A stretch of 64,000 nt of DNA from a bacterium (GCA_030605565.1 JAUWIB010000112.1:1-64000), one strand, 5' to 3'. Shown: positions 49,155-58,887, numbered from the stretch's first letter. Numbers and translations are program-made. The notes: generated by a model from the letters alone, not told the origin.

Positions 49155-50000
49155 TCACTTCACCAGCGCTCGCAGCACGGCCAGGTTTTCGATGTCTTCG
49201 GCCAGGTCGTCCCCTTTGGGGGTCTCGAGAATCATCGGGATATTCTTCAGCCGCCGGTCGTTGACGATATTGCGGAACCCTTCCAGCCCGATAAACCCCT
49301 TGCCGATATGTTCGTGCCGATCCTTGCGTGAGTCGAATTCCTTCTTGCTGTCGTTCATGTGAATGACCTTAAGCAGGTCCAGACCGACCACATCATCAAA
49401 CTGTTTGATCGTTTTCTCGTACTCTTTTGGATCGGTTAGCGGATACCCGGCGGCGAAAATGTGGCACGTGTCCAGACAGACACCCATGTGCTCTTTGTTC
49501 TCCACGCCGTCGATCATTTGAGCCAGTTGCTCGAATCGGTAACCGAGATTGGAACCCTGTCCGGCCGTACTCTCCAAGAGCAGCGTGACCTGATTGTCAT
49601 CCAATTCATTAAACATACGGTTAATGTTTGCGATGATCCGCGCCATGCCGGTTTCTTCGCCGGAGCCGACATGCGATCCGGGGTGCATCACCAGATTGGG
49701 TATCTTGAGCAGCTTGCAGCACTCCATCTCCTCCCGAAGTGACAGACGCGACTTTTCGCCCAGAGCGTCATCGGGTGAAGCGATATTGATCAGATAACTA
49801 GTGTGCGATAACGCCACCGTAACACCGGTAGTCTCTATGGCCTCAAAGAACTTGTCAATTTCCTTTGGATCCAGTTTCCTCGCCCGCCACTGATTGTTGG
49901 ACTTGTTGAACATCTGGATCGTGTCACATGTGGCTTTCTTACCACGCTCGACTGCGTTGAAGATACCACCGGCGATAGATTCATGGGCGCCAAACAGCAT
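49155..50000 (-). CDS. nfo: Deoxyribonuclease IV (AP endonuclease)
   Basis: FGAHESIAGGIFNAVERGKKATCDTIQMF; NLVMHPGSHVGSGEE; GVCLDTCHIFAAGYPL; VIHMNDSKKEFDSRKDRHEHIGKGFIG. Confidence 0.95.
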   Translation of the reverse strand: MLFGAHESIAGGIFNAVERGKKATCDTIQMFNKSNNQWRARKLDPKEIDKFFEAIETTGVTVALSHTSYLINIASPDDALGEKSRLSLREEMECCKLLKIPNLVMHPGSHVGSGEETGMARIIANINRMFNELDDNQVTLLLESTAGQGSNLGYRFEQLAQMIDGVENKEHMGVCLDTCHIFAAGYPLTDPKEYEKTIKQFDDVVGLDLLKVIHMNDSKKEFDSRKDRHEHIGKGFIGLEGFRNIVNDRRLKNIPMILETPKGDDLAEDIENLAVLRALVK

Positions 50001-50160
50001 AGGACTCCTGTCGCATCATTATTCCCGTGTCCGGTCCGGTTTAAGATACCGATTCGGCTAACAAAAGCAAACTGCAATCCGTGGGTTACCGACGATATTG
50101 GCTTGACCTCTAAACGCGTCGGGGTTACCTTTTGGTCAGTGTATAGTTGAGGAGTATCCA

Positions 50161-50988
50161 ATGGTTAAAGACGCAAGACAGACCAAAGCGAAATCGTCGA
50201 AGACTAGCCCCAGCCCAGAGCTCTTGTCCTACTGTGACGCCGCAGAACAGATTCTGAGGGATGTGAAAACGGCTCTCAAGTATAAGGAACTATCTGACAA
50301 AGCGAATAAAAAGGGAATCCTCCGAACTGAGTCTGCGACGCCTGACATCTCAATGTATGTCTCCCTGAGAGGTGAAATAAAGCGCCGGCAGCAGAGAAGC
50401 GAGGCACAACGCTTCAAATTCTTGGGGAATGGCATATTCACTCTGGTGGAGTTGATCACTGGAGCACCTGCCAAGAAAACAAAATCGGCGATAGAACAAG
50501 TGCGTGAATCGCGCGAGGAGGCTTACAAGGCGCTCTACAAGGCTCTTACGTCCGCAAACCAAGGGCCTAACTTCGAGACGATGGCTGCGGACCTTCTCAT
50601 AGCCATGGGATACGAGGATGTTGAAGTGATCGGTGGCCATGATGATCGTGGAGTGGACATTCTGTGTGAGAAGCGCGACGGGATCATGCGGGTGCGGTTT
50701 GCGATACAATGCAAGTGCGTACGGGAGAGTAAACAGGTGGGACCCAAAGATGTCAGCACTCTTAGAGATAATCTGTCAACCTATGGTTGCCAACAGGGCA
50801 TCATCGTCACGACAAGCGTTTTGAATGACGACGCAAAGAAAAAGGCCTCGGAAACAGGAAAAGATCGGATTCACTACATTGAGCGTAACGAGTTGTTTGA
50901 CCTGTTTGCGAGTAACGGGATTGGCCTGCGATCTGAGGAGGTGAGATTTTTCCAACTCGATACCTCACAGTACGACTTCCTCAACTGA
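50161..50988 (+). CDS. Mrr-like restriction endonuclease domain protein
   Basis: NFETMAADLLIAMGYEDVEVIGGHDDRGVDILCEKR...FAIQCKCV; QGIIVTTSVLNDDAKKKASE. Confidence 0.85.
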   Translation: MVKDARQTKAKSSKTSPSPELLSYCDAAEQILRDVKTALKYKELSDKANKKGILRTESATPDISMYVSLRGEIKRRQQRSEAQRFKFLGNGIFTLVELITGAPAKKTKSAIEQVRESREEAYKALYKALTSANQGPNFETMAADLLIAMGYEDVEVIGGHDDRGVDILCEKRDGIMRVRFAIQCKCVRESKQVGPKDVSTLRDNLSTYGCQQGIIVTTSVLNDDAKKKASETGKDRIHYIERNELFDLFASNGIGLRSEEVRFFQLDTSQYDFLN

Positions 50989-51298
50989 GAGTACTTGCAG
51001 GGAAAGGTCTCAGCCGGCAGCTTCGTCGTCCGGCCCCACTCCCTTACTCCTTAGTCCTCCAGCCATGTCCTCAAGACCTTGCCAAGTTTCGATCAAATCG
51101 ACCCACGGCCGACCTTAACCCAAATCGGCCGCGGTCCTGACTTTTCGACAAACTTCCGGCGCCGCACAAACAAGCCGCTGGCACCTATAGCCGACCTGCA
51201 GTCCACGCCTTGACTATTGCCCTGAGATTTTCCTGGAAACCCGTTTTTCCACTGACACGATCTGTCACCCCCCCCTGTTACCATGAGTTCGAGAGAAC

Positions 51299-51748
51299 AT
51301 GAACCTGGTAAGGGGTAAACAAATGGAGCAATCGATTTTAATCAGAGACACCGGTGTCAAGATAACCGATATCCTTGACATGATCTCGCGGGGGCTGTCG
51401 TATTATCAGATCCTGCTGTCCGACTCGCGGTTGACGCTGGCCGATATCATGGTGACGGCCAAACTGGCCAAGGAGTTGATCGATAACTTCGTAACACCGG
51501 AGCACACGATCATTGTCGACAGTTCGATAGAGATCATCGCCACCGGAGGGCGGATCATCAACGTATCGAAGTTACGAGAGGAACATCCGCGCGCTTTTAT
51601 GAAATGGAATGAAAGCGAAGAAGCGCAACTCACCGAGCTTTTTCACGCCGGCAAGAGCATGGTCGAGATGGCCAATGTGCTTCAGCGCAAGTGCGGCGCA
51701 ATCAAACTGCGATTGGAGAAACTGGGGCTGATAAAGGCGGAAGAGTAG
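51299..51748 (+). CDS. DUF433-like N-terminus with C-terminal Myb/HTH-like segment
   Basis: DTGVKITDILDMISRGLSYYQIL; KWNESEEAQLTELFHAGKSMVEMANVLQRKCGAIKLRLEKLGLI. Confidence 0.65.
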   Translation: MNLVRGKQMEQSILIRDTGVKITDILDMISRGLSYYQILLSDSRLTLADIMVTAKLAKELIDNFVTPEHTIIVDSSIEIIATGGRIINVSKLREEHPRAFMKWNESEEAQLTELFHAGKSMVEMANVLQRKCGAIKLRLEKLGLIKAEE

Positions 51749-51798
51749 CGGTCGAGCGATTTCACTCATAAGACGCTGCGATCCTGTGCACTGTGGGC

Positions 51799-51869
51799 GG
51801 CAGACGTCCTCGTCTGCCCCTTGCTTACCTCGGATACGTCCTTCGAACGGGCAGACCGGGAGGTCTGCC
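51799..51869. repeat. Two opposed P2 palindromes (51799-51818 and 51850-51869)
   Basis: GGCAGACGTCCTCGTCTGCC and GGCAGACCGGGAGGTCTGCC. Confidence 0.8.
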
Positions 51870-52009
51870 GCGCACAATATCATGGGTTCTTGGAAGGTCC
51901 CGCGCAGGCGGGAATCCATCCGTTCTGCCGTCGGCTCAAACAGAAGTTTCAGCAGGGTAGGTTTGCGGACAAACCTGCCGACAGAGGCGGGTCCGAAGAC
52001 GGACCCGCC

Positions 52010-52396
52010 CTACAAGATCACCGCGTCGGCCTCGATCTCGACCAGCCAGTCGTCTCGAAGCAGCGATTTGACCACGATCATAGTCGCAGCCGGTCGGATG
52101 TCTGAGAAGAACTCGCCGTGAGCCAAACCGACCTCTTTCCAGATCGAGGCATCGGTGAGATAGATGCGGGTGCGGATAACATCGGTAAGTGAACCACCCG
52201 CTTCTTCGATTGCCCGTTTGATAATCTCCAGGCAACGGCGGGTTTGTCCGGCTGCATCGTTGGGGCAGACAGTAGCGCCGTCAGGTGCTATCGGCGCTGT
52301 CCCCGATACGGCAATTAGATTACCCACCCGAACAGCGCGGGAGAAACCGATCTGCTTCTCGTAGGGCGAGGCTGATGAGACGAGTTTTCGCTTCAC
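52010..52396 (-). CDS. RidA family protein
   Basis: YEKQIGFSRAVRVGNLIAVSGTAPIAPDGA...QTRRCLEIIKRAIEEAGGSLTDVIRTRIYLTD. Confidence 0.92.
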   Translation of the reverse strand: MKRKLVSSASPYEKQIGFSRAVRVGNLIAVSGTAPIAPDGATVCPNDAAGQTRRCLEIIKRAIEEAGGSLTDVIRTRIYLTDASIWKEVGLAHGEFFSDIRPAATMIVVKSLLRDDWLVEIEADAVIL

Positions 52397-52421
52397 TGCT
52401 TTCCCTATTCGTCCTCAGGTA

Positions 52422-52799
52422 TCACGCCGGCGGAGGCGCCGGCGTTCCGGTAAATAGTCGCACTGCTTCATCATTGAACAGTATCCAGATACCATAGATC
52501 CCCAGAGCGGTGCCGAACGGAAGGTTGAACAAATTCAGAAACGATAGCACCAGCGTCAGTATCCGCGCCCAGTTCTGGTGTTTCATCAGTCCCCAGCCGG
52601 CTATAATACCCGGGATCGACGTGATCAGGATTATGAAAGCGATGAGACCACCAATCACCACCACCAGAAGGGCGGCGTCCTCATCCGGCGAGAAGAGTCC
52701 TCCGATGCCGAGGACAACAAAGACGGTCAGAGCGCCAATCAGCCCTAAGACACCGAACACTATATATAGTATCCCCAGGACCTGCACATGCTTTTCCAT
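52422..52799 (-). CDS. Small multi-TM membrane protein
   Basis: 125 aa, several hydrophobic helices. Confidence 0.7.
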   Translation of the reverse strand: MEKHVQVLGILYIVFGVLGLIGALTVFVVLGIGGLFSPDEDAALLVVVIGGLIAFIILITSIPGIIAGWGLMKHQNWARILTLVLSFLNLFNLPFGTALGIYGIWILFNDEAVRLFTGTPAPPPA

Positions 52800-52934
52800 T
52801 GAGACTCTCCTAGTGTTTTGCGTGCGTTGCTGCGACGCATTCGTTCATGACACATTATTAGACAAATAACGCACCCCCCTGACCTCAAAGGCAACTGTTT
52901 TTTTGGTCCGTCCGACAGCGCAGACCAGTGTATG

Positions 52935-54359
52935 CTACTTCAGATTCATCGATAGGATCTTTATCTCGGTCATGTCCTCGATCGAGTAACGCACGCCCTC
53001 GCGACCAAGCCCGGAGTTCTTCATGCCGCCATAAGGTTGATGATCGGCGCGGTAGGTCGGAATATCGTTGATGACGACACCACCACACTCGATATACTTG
53101 AAAGCATAAAACACATCCCTCATCCGGTTGGTGAAGATGCCGGCTTGCAGGCCATATTCGGAGTTGTTGATCTCGTCGACAACCTTCCTGAAGCTCTTGT
53201 ATTGTTGCACTACCACCAACGGCGCGAAAGCCTCTTTGGAACAGACATCCATCGACCTTTTGACATCGGTCAGCACCGTCGGCTGCATGATAGAGCTTCT
53301 GCCCCTGCCACCCACCAGGATTTTAGCGCCGCCGTCTACGGCCTCGCGCACGGTCGCCAAAGTGTTCCTGACTGCCTCGGCGTTGACCATCGTGCCGACA
53401 TCGGTCCTGGGATTCAGCGGGTTGCCGACCTTGAGCTTGCTCACCTTGGTCTTGAACATCCGCAGGAACTTAGCATAGACCTTCTCGTGAACATAGATCC
53501 TCTGCACCGAGATACACGACTGTCCCGCCACCGCAAAGGCGCCGTAGAGCAGGCGGGTCGTTGCGAAATCGAGATCGGCGTCATCGGCGATAGCTACTCC
53601 GGCGTTACCGCCCAACTCAAGCACGACCTCTTTTTTGCCGGAGTGCTCTTTTATCCACCAGCCGACTTCCGATGACCCGGTGAAAGTTATCAGTTTCACG
53701 CGCGGGTCATCAAGCAGCGGCGACGCTTCCTTTGACGATCCCGGCAGAATCGAAACCGCGCCTTTGGGGTGGTCGGTCTTGTCGATAATCTCGGCTAACA
53801 TCAGCGCCACGATCGGGGTGGCCGAGGCCGGCTTGAGAACGATAGTGTTACCCGAGGCAATCGCCGGCGCGATTTTGTGAGCCACCAGGTTCAACGGGAA
53901 ATTGAACGGCGCGATTCCCGCAATGACACCACGCGGAAAACGCCTGACCAATCCCATGCGCTCTTCGGCACCGGGGTTCCAATCGAGGTCGATAATCTCA
54001 CCGCCGATGCGCTTGGCCTCTTCGGCGGCTACTTTGAAAACACCAATGGAGCGTGAGACTTCGCCGCGAGCATCTTTGAGCGACTTGCCCAACTCGCGCG
54101 ACATCATGGTGGCTATCTTGTCGAGATTCTTCTGAAGACCGGCCGCGATTGCCAGACAGGTTTCTTCGCGTTTGTATGACGGCAACTCTCGCGTCAGACC
54201 AAACGCTTGGTGGGCGATCTTGATCGCCTCGGTGTAGTCGCTCTTCGATGCTGCAGCAACCCGACCAACTAAAGCGCGGTTGTAGGGTGAGACGACGCGA
54301 ATCTTATTGGGGCGGTCAACCCATGTGCCGCCCAGGTACATCTTGTAATTCCTGGCCAT
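52935..54359 (-). CDS. Aldehyde dehydrogenase family protein
   Basis: GIAPFNFPLNLVAHKIAPAIASGNTIVLKPASATP; ITFTGSSEVGWWIKE; VLELGGNAGVAI; AGQSCISVQRIYVHE. Confidence 0.95.
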   Translation of the reverse strand: MARNYKMYLGGTWVDRPNKIRVVSPYNRALVGRVAAASKSDYTEAIKIAHQAFGLTRELPSYKREETCLAIAAGLQKNLDKIATMMSRELGKSLKDARGEVSRSIGVFKVAAEEAKRIGGEIIDLDWNPGAEERMGLVRRFPRGVIAGIAPFNFPLNLVAHKIAPAIASGNTIVLKPASATPIVALMLAEIIDKTDHPKGAVSILPGSSKEASPLLDDPRVKLITFTGSSEVGWWIKEHSGKKEVVLELGGNAGVAIADDADLDFATTRLLYGAFAVAGQSCISVQRIYVHEKVYAKFLRMFKTKVSKLKVGNPLNPRTDVGTMVNAEAVRNTLATVREAVDGGAKILVGGRGRSSIMQPTVLTDVKRSMDVCSKEAFAPLVVVQQYKSFRKVVDEINNSEYGLQAGIFTNRMRDVFYAFKYIECGGVVINDIPTYRADHQPYGGMKNSGLGREGVRYSIEDMTEIKILSMNLK

Positions 54360-54524
54360 ACTATCTCCGGATTATCTTTATGTTCTGTTTGCGCGATAGA
54401 ACTCAACCTGCATCTATACCTATGGAGAGCAAACCAGTTTGCCCAGCCGTTTGGTCAGTTTCACGTTCTCAGTATAATCGACCAGGCAGTCGGTAACCAC
54501 TTGTTTTTGCGGCCGCAATGCATT

Positions 54525-54686
54525 GAGGCTGTCTCAAAAGTCGCTTTTTCTATCGCGTAGCGGCGGGCCTTGTGTCCGCCGGAATCGAGGTGGGAGACAA
54601 GCCCCCACCCTACACGGTGTTAGAATCTGAGCACACAAACAGTGGTGATGACGATGCATTCACGACCGAGTTTTGAGACAACCTCC
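54525..54686 (-). mobile_element. Element B copy 4 (MITE-like, 162 bp, inverted)
   Basis: GAGGCTGTCTCAAAAGTCGC...GACCGAGTTTTGAGACAACCTCC; flanked by TT on both sides. Confidence 0.8.
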
Positions 54687-54997
54687 TTTCCTCGGGGTCT
54701 GCTTGAGATCATCCCCCTCACAGTGCCACGGCGATGTTCCCGGGGAGCGTCTATTGGGTCAGGCTGTGCTGTGGGGAATTCCCTACACTTTATGGGTGAG
54801 ACTGTGCTCGTTCGCCGGATTTCCAAGGTCAAGAGTCGCCTCCTGGAGTTTTGGGGAGAGTTGGGCGAGGCTCGGGCCTGATGGCTATCATATTGATATT
54901 CAAGGGGTTGTGCTGGCCCACAAATGGGCGCTGCGACTATTGATACTCAGCGGCACAGATTTTACAGTACAGTCATTGTCAAATTGAGGAATTCTAT

Positions 54998-55363
54998 ATG
55001 CACAAGAGAAAAATCAATAACGAACAAGGTATCACCATCCTCGAAGTAATGGTGGCCATGATTATCCTGAGCATGTCGATACTGCTGCTCCTGAACATGG
55101 CTATGGTGGCTATGGATGGCAATGATTGGGCCAACAATACTACCGCGGCCACCCAACTCATGCAGCAAAAGCTGGAGCAGTTGCGAACTTCCGGCAATCT
55201 TACCGATGGGGCCGACACTATAGGCGAGTATGCGCGAAGTTGGGTGGTTACCAACGCGGGCAGCCACCTGAGAAAAATCGACGTCAGAGTTGACTGGGAG
55301 GATATTCGCAACCGCTCCAAAGTTGATTCGCTGACGGCGTACATCAAATCCGATTCGGTATAG
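54998..55363 (+). CDS. Type IV pilin-like/PilV-type protein
   Basis: NNEQGITILEVMVAMIILSMSILLLLNMAMVAM prepilin N-terminus. Confidence 0.85.
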   Translation: MHKRKINNEQGITILEVMVAMIILSMSILLLLNMAMVAMDGNDWANNTTAATQLMQQKLEQLRTSGNLTDGADTIGEYARSWVVTNAGSHLRKIDVRVDWEDIRNRSKVDSLTAYIKSDSV

Positions 55364-55371
55364 GTGTTATT

Positions 55372-56196
55372 ATGAAGAGCATGACAAGAAAACTCAGGCG
55401 GCAAACGGGCGCCAGCCTGCTGGAGGTTCTGATTGCCCTGGCTATTACCGGAGTAGTGACCCTGGCTGTGTTCAAGGCTTACGTGGTCCAGCATCGTCAT
55501 TACATAGTACAAGAGGACGTCACCGACATCCAGCAGAATGCGCGAGCCGCCATTAATGAGATTACCCGCCATGTACGCATGGCCGGTTATGACCTGCCGA
55601 TGGGCTTGGCGGCCATCGCGCCCTCCAACACCAATCCGGACACCATCACGCTGACCTATCACTCCGCCGACTGCGACACCTATCTGTCGGCGCCCATGCC
55701 ACAACCATCGGCCGAGTTGAAATGCGGTTCCGATATATCGTGCTTCTGGGATGGTATGTGGGTATACATCTACGAGGGCGCCGTGAACACCGGCGAGTGG
55801 TTTCAGATCACGCACGTTCAAGCCGATGCCTTTCATCTGCAACATAATACGATGGTCTTGTCACGTAGTTACGGTGCGGATTCGAAGGTTCTGGCCATGG
55901 TGCAGGTGAAGTTCTTCATCGATACCTCAGATGCCGATCATCCCAATCTGATGGTTCAGTACATGGGCCAGACGCCGCAGGTTTACGCGATGAACATAAC
56001 TGACCTGCAGTTCCAATACGAGATGAAGAATGGCGCCGTCCTCGATGAGCCGGTGCTGGTCGATGACATCAGAGAAGTGCTCGTCTCAATAACCGGACGC
56101 TCCAACAGTCCGGACCCCGAAGCGCCGGATACCGCTAACGTATATCGGTACCGAGACTTTGCCACATCGGTTCACTTGAGGAACCTTGGAAGCTGA
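55372..56196 (+). CDS. PilW-like prepilin protein
   Basis: RQTGASLLEVLIALAITGVVTLAVFKAYVVQ; DIQQNARAAINEITRHVRMAGYD. Confidence 0.85.
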   Translation: MKSMTRKLRRQTGASLLEVLIALAITGVVTLAVFKAYVVQHRHYIVQEDVTDIQQNARAAINEITRHVRMAGYDLPMGLAAIAPSNTNPDTITLTYHSADCDTYLSAPMPQPSAELKCGSDISCFWDGMWVYIYEGAVNTGEWFQITHVQADAFHLQHNTMVLSRSYGADSKVLAMVQVKFFIDTSDADHPNLMVQYMGQTPQVYAMNITDLQFQYEMKNGAVLDEPVLVDDIREVLVSITGRSNSPDPEAPDTANVYRYRDFATSVHLRNLGS

Positions 56197-56211
56197 GGAA
56201 GGTGGCTCGAT

Positions 56212-57843
56212 ATGAATAACCTATTGCTCAAATCAGAACGCGGTTTCGCCACGCTGATTGCGCTCTTGATGGTCGGCATGCTGACCCTGTTGGGCATCGC
56301 CGCGTTATCGACATCAGATGATGAAGTGAATATCGCCGGCAACGCTTACAATGAGATGAGGACGTTCTATGCCGCCGAAGGAGGCCTCGAGGCCGCGGCT
56401 GCAGCTTTGCAGACCGAATGGGATAGCACCGGTGTGCCCCCGATGCTGATGCCGACTGAAACGAGAGAGATCAATAACTGCGTCGTGACCTACGGCACCG
56501 CCGACAACGGTCCGGCCACGCAGGATGTGCTCTCCACCGGAACGCTCACCGGTCTGCACGCCCTGGTCAAATCATTCACAATCACCTCGGTCGCTGTGAG
56601 CCAAAACGACCACGGCAAGATGGAGTTGTCACAAACGTTCCAGACGGCGTTGGTGCCGCTCTTCCAATTCGCTGTTTTTTACGAGAACGACCTGGAGATC
56701 GCGCCCGGCCCGGCTATGACCCTGGCGGGACGCGTTCACAGCAACGGCAACCTGTGGTTACAGGCCGGCACTTCCCTGCAGATGGACAGTTATGTTACGT
56801 CGGCGGGCAGTATATACCACGGTCGCAAGGGTGCGGGCGGTGTCGCCTCAGGTGATGTGACAGTCAAGGACCTGTCCGGCGCCGATGTTTCCATGAAAGA
56901 TGGGGCCAACTGGCTGGATGCCGACGACAGCTACTGGTACGATTCGTCAGTAACCCGCTGGCAGGGAATGGTGCAGGATTCCGAACATGGTCAGGAAGCG
57001 CTCAATGTTCCTCTGAACGCTTCCGCCGGCGGGGATCCTCACAAACTGATCGACCGCGGCAGCGGCAATCCGGATTCGTATGAGCATCATGCCACCCTGA
57101 AATTCATCGACGGTCAGGCTCTTCAGTTAGTCGGAGGCATCTGGACCGATGTCACCGCGAACATGATTGCCGACGGGGTCATCAGCTTCAATGCGAATCA
57201 GTTCACTGACCAGCGAGAGAACGCCCAGGTGGACGTTATGGAACTTGACGTCGACCTGATGTACAGTCAGGGCTACGCTCCCACCAGCGGCGTCATCTAT
57301 TTCGCCGATTCAACATCAGACTACCCGGCCTTACGTCTGAGATCGGGATCGCAAGTTGATGCCGGTTTGACTGTCGCCAGCGCAAACCCTGTCTACACGC
57401 TGGGTAACTACAACTCGGTTGACAAGAAACCGGCCGCGATTCTGGCTGACGCCGTTACTTTCCTTTCCGGCTCGTGGGATGACAGCAAGAGCGCTATGAC
57501 CAAGAGCGATCGGATCGCCACCAATACGACCGTGAATGCATCTTACCTGACCGGTAATACTGAGACCACCGATGCCAACTACAACGGCGGCTTCGAGAAC
57601 CTGCCTCGCTTTCTGGAAGAGTGGTCCGGCAGGGACTTCAACTGGTTAGGATCAGCTGTCTGTCTATGGAACTCCGTACAGGCGAACGGCCTTTGGAACG
57701 GCACATACTACTCGCCGCCAAACAGAAATTGGGCCTACGACCCCGACCTGAACGATCCCAACAAGCTGCCGCCGGAGACGCCCATGATACGAGTGTTCCA
57801 GCGCATCGGGTGGCAACAGAAATATGTCGGTCCGGCCAACTGA
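56212..57843 (+). CDS. PilX N-terminal domain protein, large
   Basis: SERGFATLIALLMVGMLTLLGIAALSTSDDEVNIAGNAYNEMRTFYAAEGGLEAA. Confidence 0.85.
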   Translation: MNNLLLKSERGFATLIALLMVGMLTLLGIAALSTSDDEVNIAGNAYNEMRTFYAAEGGLEAAAAALQTEWDSTGVPPMLMPTETREINNCVVTYGTADNGPATQDVLSTGTLTGLHALVKSFTITSVAVSQNDHGKMELSQTFQTALVPLFQFAVFYENDLEIAPGPAMTLAGRVHSNGNLWLQAGTSLQMDSYVTSAGSIYHGRKGAGGVASGDVTVKDLSGADVSMKDGANWLDADDSYWYDSSVTRWQGMVQDSEHGQEALNVPLNASAGGDPHKLIDRGSGNPDSYEHHATLKFIDGQALQLVGGIWTDVTANMIADGVISFNANQFTDQRENAQVDVMELDVDLMYSQGYAPTSGVIYFADSTSDYPALRLRSGSQVDAGLTVASANPVYTLGNYNSVDKKPAAILADAVTFLSGSWDDSKSAMTKSDRIATNTTVNASYLTGNTETTDANYNGGFENLPRFLEEWSGRDFNWLGSAVCLWNSVQANGLWNGTYYSPPNRNWAYDPDLNDPNKLPPETPMIRVFQRIGWQQKYVGPAN

Positions 57844-57867
57844 AGAAGCCACGCGGCCACGAGTCCC

Positions 57868-57928
57868 GTAGGTCGAAACCCCTGCTCCGAAGGACCGTCC
57901 TGAGCAGAGTCGAAGGACGGGTTTCGAC
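57868..57928. repeat. P3 palindrome with loop insertion
   Basis: GTAGGTCGAAACC CCTGC [TCCGAAGGACCGTCCTGAGCAGAGTCGAAGGACG] GGTTTCGAC. Confidence 0.65.
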
Positions 57929-58035
57929 ATCATGGACCGACAAGACAATTGCCGTTGTGTCAGGTCTTGGCGTCGATGCAATCGATGGTGTGACCTGACG
58001 CATACGACATTGATCGGTGAGCATGGAATATAAAC

Positions 58036-58527
58036 GTGATAATAAGTAAGTTTATGAAGAAGCGAAACAGGGGGCATACTAAAATGTGGGAACCTATTGA
58101 GAACGCGCTTGAAAATACACGCGACCCTGTGCACAAAGCTGTCTGGCTTGCGGCGGCAATTATGTCGCAGAATTATTGGCAGGTCCTTCTGCAGGGTGGT
58201 GAAGACATAACACTGAATGATTTTGCATTCGTGCAAGCGAGGATTCGAGACTGCGCTAACATACTTTGCACGCAGGAAGTACAACCTCCCCGAATACAAC
58301 AATGGTTTAATGGTGACCACCCAAAAAACACTCACAACTTTCTCAGGGCTGCAGGGCCGGAGGGTAGACAAAGGCGACTAACAGCATTCGGGGAATTTGA
58401 CGGAGACAAAGAGATTCCGGATTTTGAACGTGACCCTACCTTACCTGTTTGTAATGATGGAAATAATGATGTTATCGTACATGATATTAAAATATTTGCG
58501 AGAGATGTTTACACACCTTTCAAGTGA
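58036..58527 (+). CDS. Hypothetical protein
   Basis: 163-aa ORF in a locally lower-GC stretch. Confidence 0.5.
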   Translation: MIISKFMKKRNRGHTKMWEPIENALENTRDPVHKAVWLAAAIMSQNYWQVLLQGGEDITLNDFAFVQARIRDCANILCTQEVQPPRIQQWFNGDHPKNTHNFLRAAGPEGRQRRLTAFGEFDGDKEIPDFERDPTLPVCNDGNNDVIVHDIKIFARDVYTPFK

Positions 58528-58702
58528 TAGGACAAAGATGGCGGAAATATCGAAAGGAACATTCGCACGGTTCAAGGAACTGTTGAATACTCGATTCGAG
58601 AAGTAAATGGTAGGGCAAGTTTGTCTTCAAACCTGCCCTGCAATCCTTCCCCTCTTGAGAGGGGCGGCCCGCCGAAGGCGAGGCCGGGATGTGTTTCGAC
58701 AC

Positions 58703-58722
58703 GGCAGATGTGGACATCCGCC
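58703..58722. repeat. P2 palindrome with one G.T pair on the TCCA strand
   Basis: GGCAGATG TGGA CATCCGCC. Confidence 0.7.
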
Positions 58723-58731
58723 GTGCACAGA

Positions 58732-58785
58732 TGAGATTGCCGCGCTCCCAACGACACGAGTGTCTTCGGTCGCTCGCAATGACGA
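58732..58785. repeat. Half element A (copy 4)
   Basis: TGAGATTGCCGCGCTCCCAACGACACGAGTGTCTTCGGTCGCTCGCAATGACG. Confidence 0.65.
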
Positions 58786-58887
58786 GACGAGTCCTGTAGG
58801 TCGAAACCCCTGGTCCGAAGGACCGCTGAAGGCGGGTTTCGACATCATAGACCGACAAGACAAAACCAAAGAACCGGCTGCGCCGGT

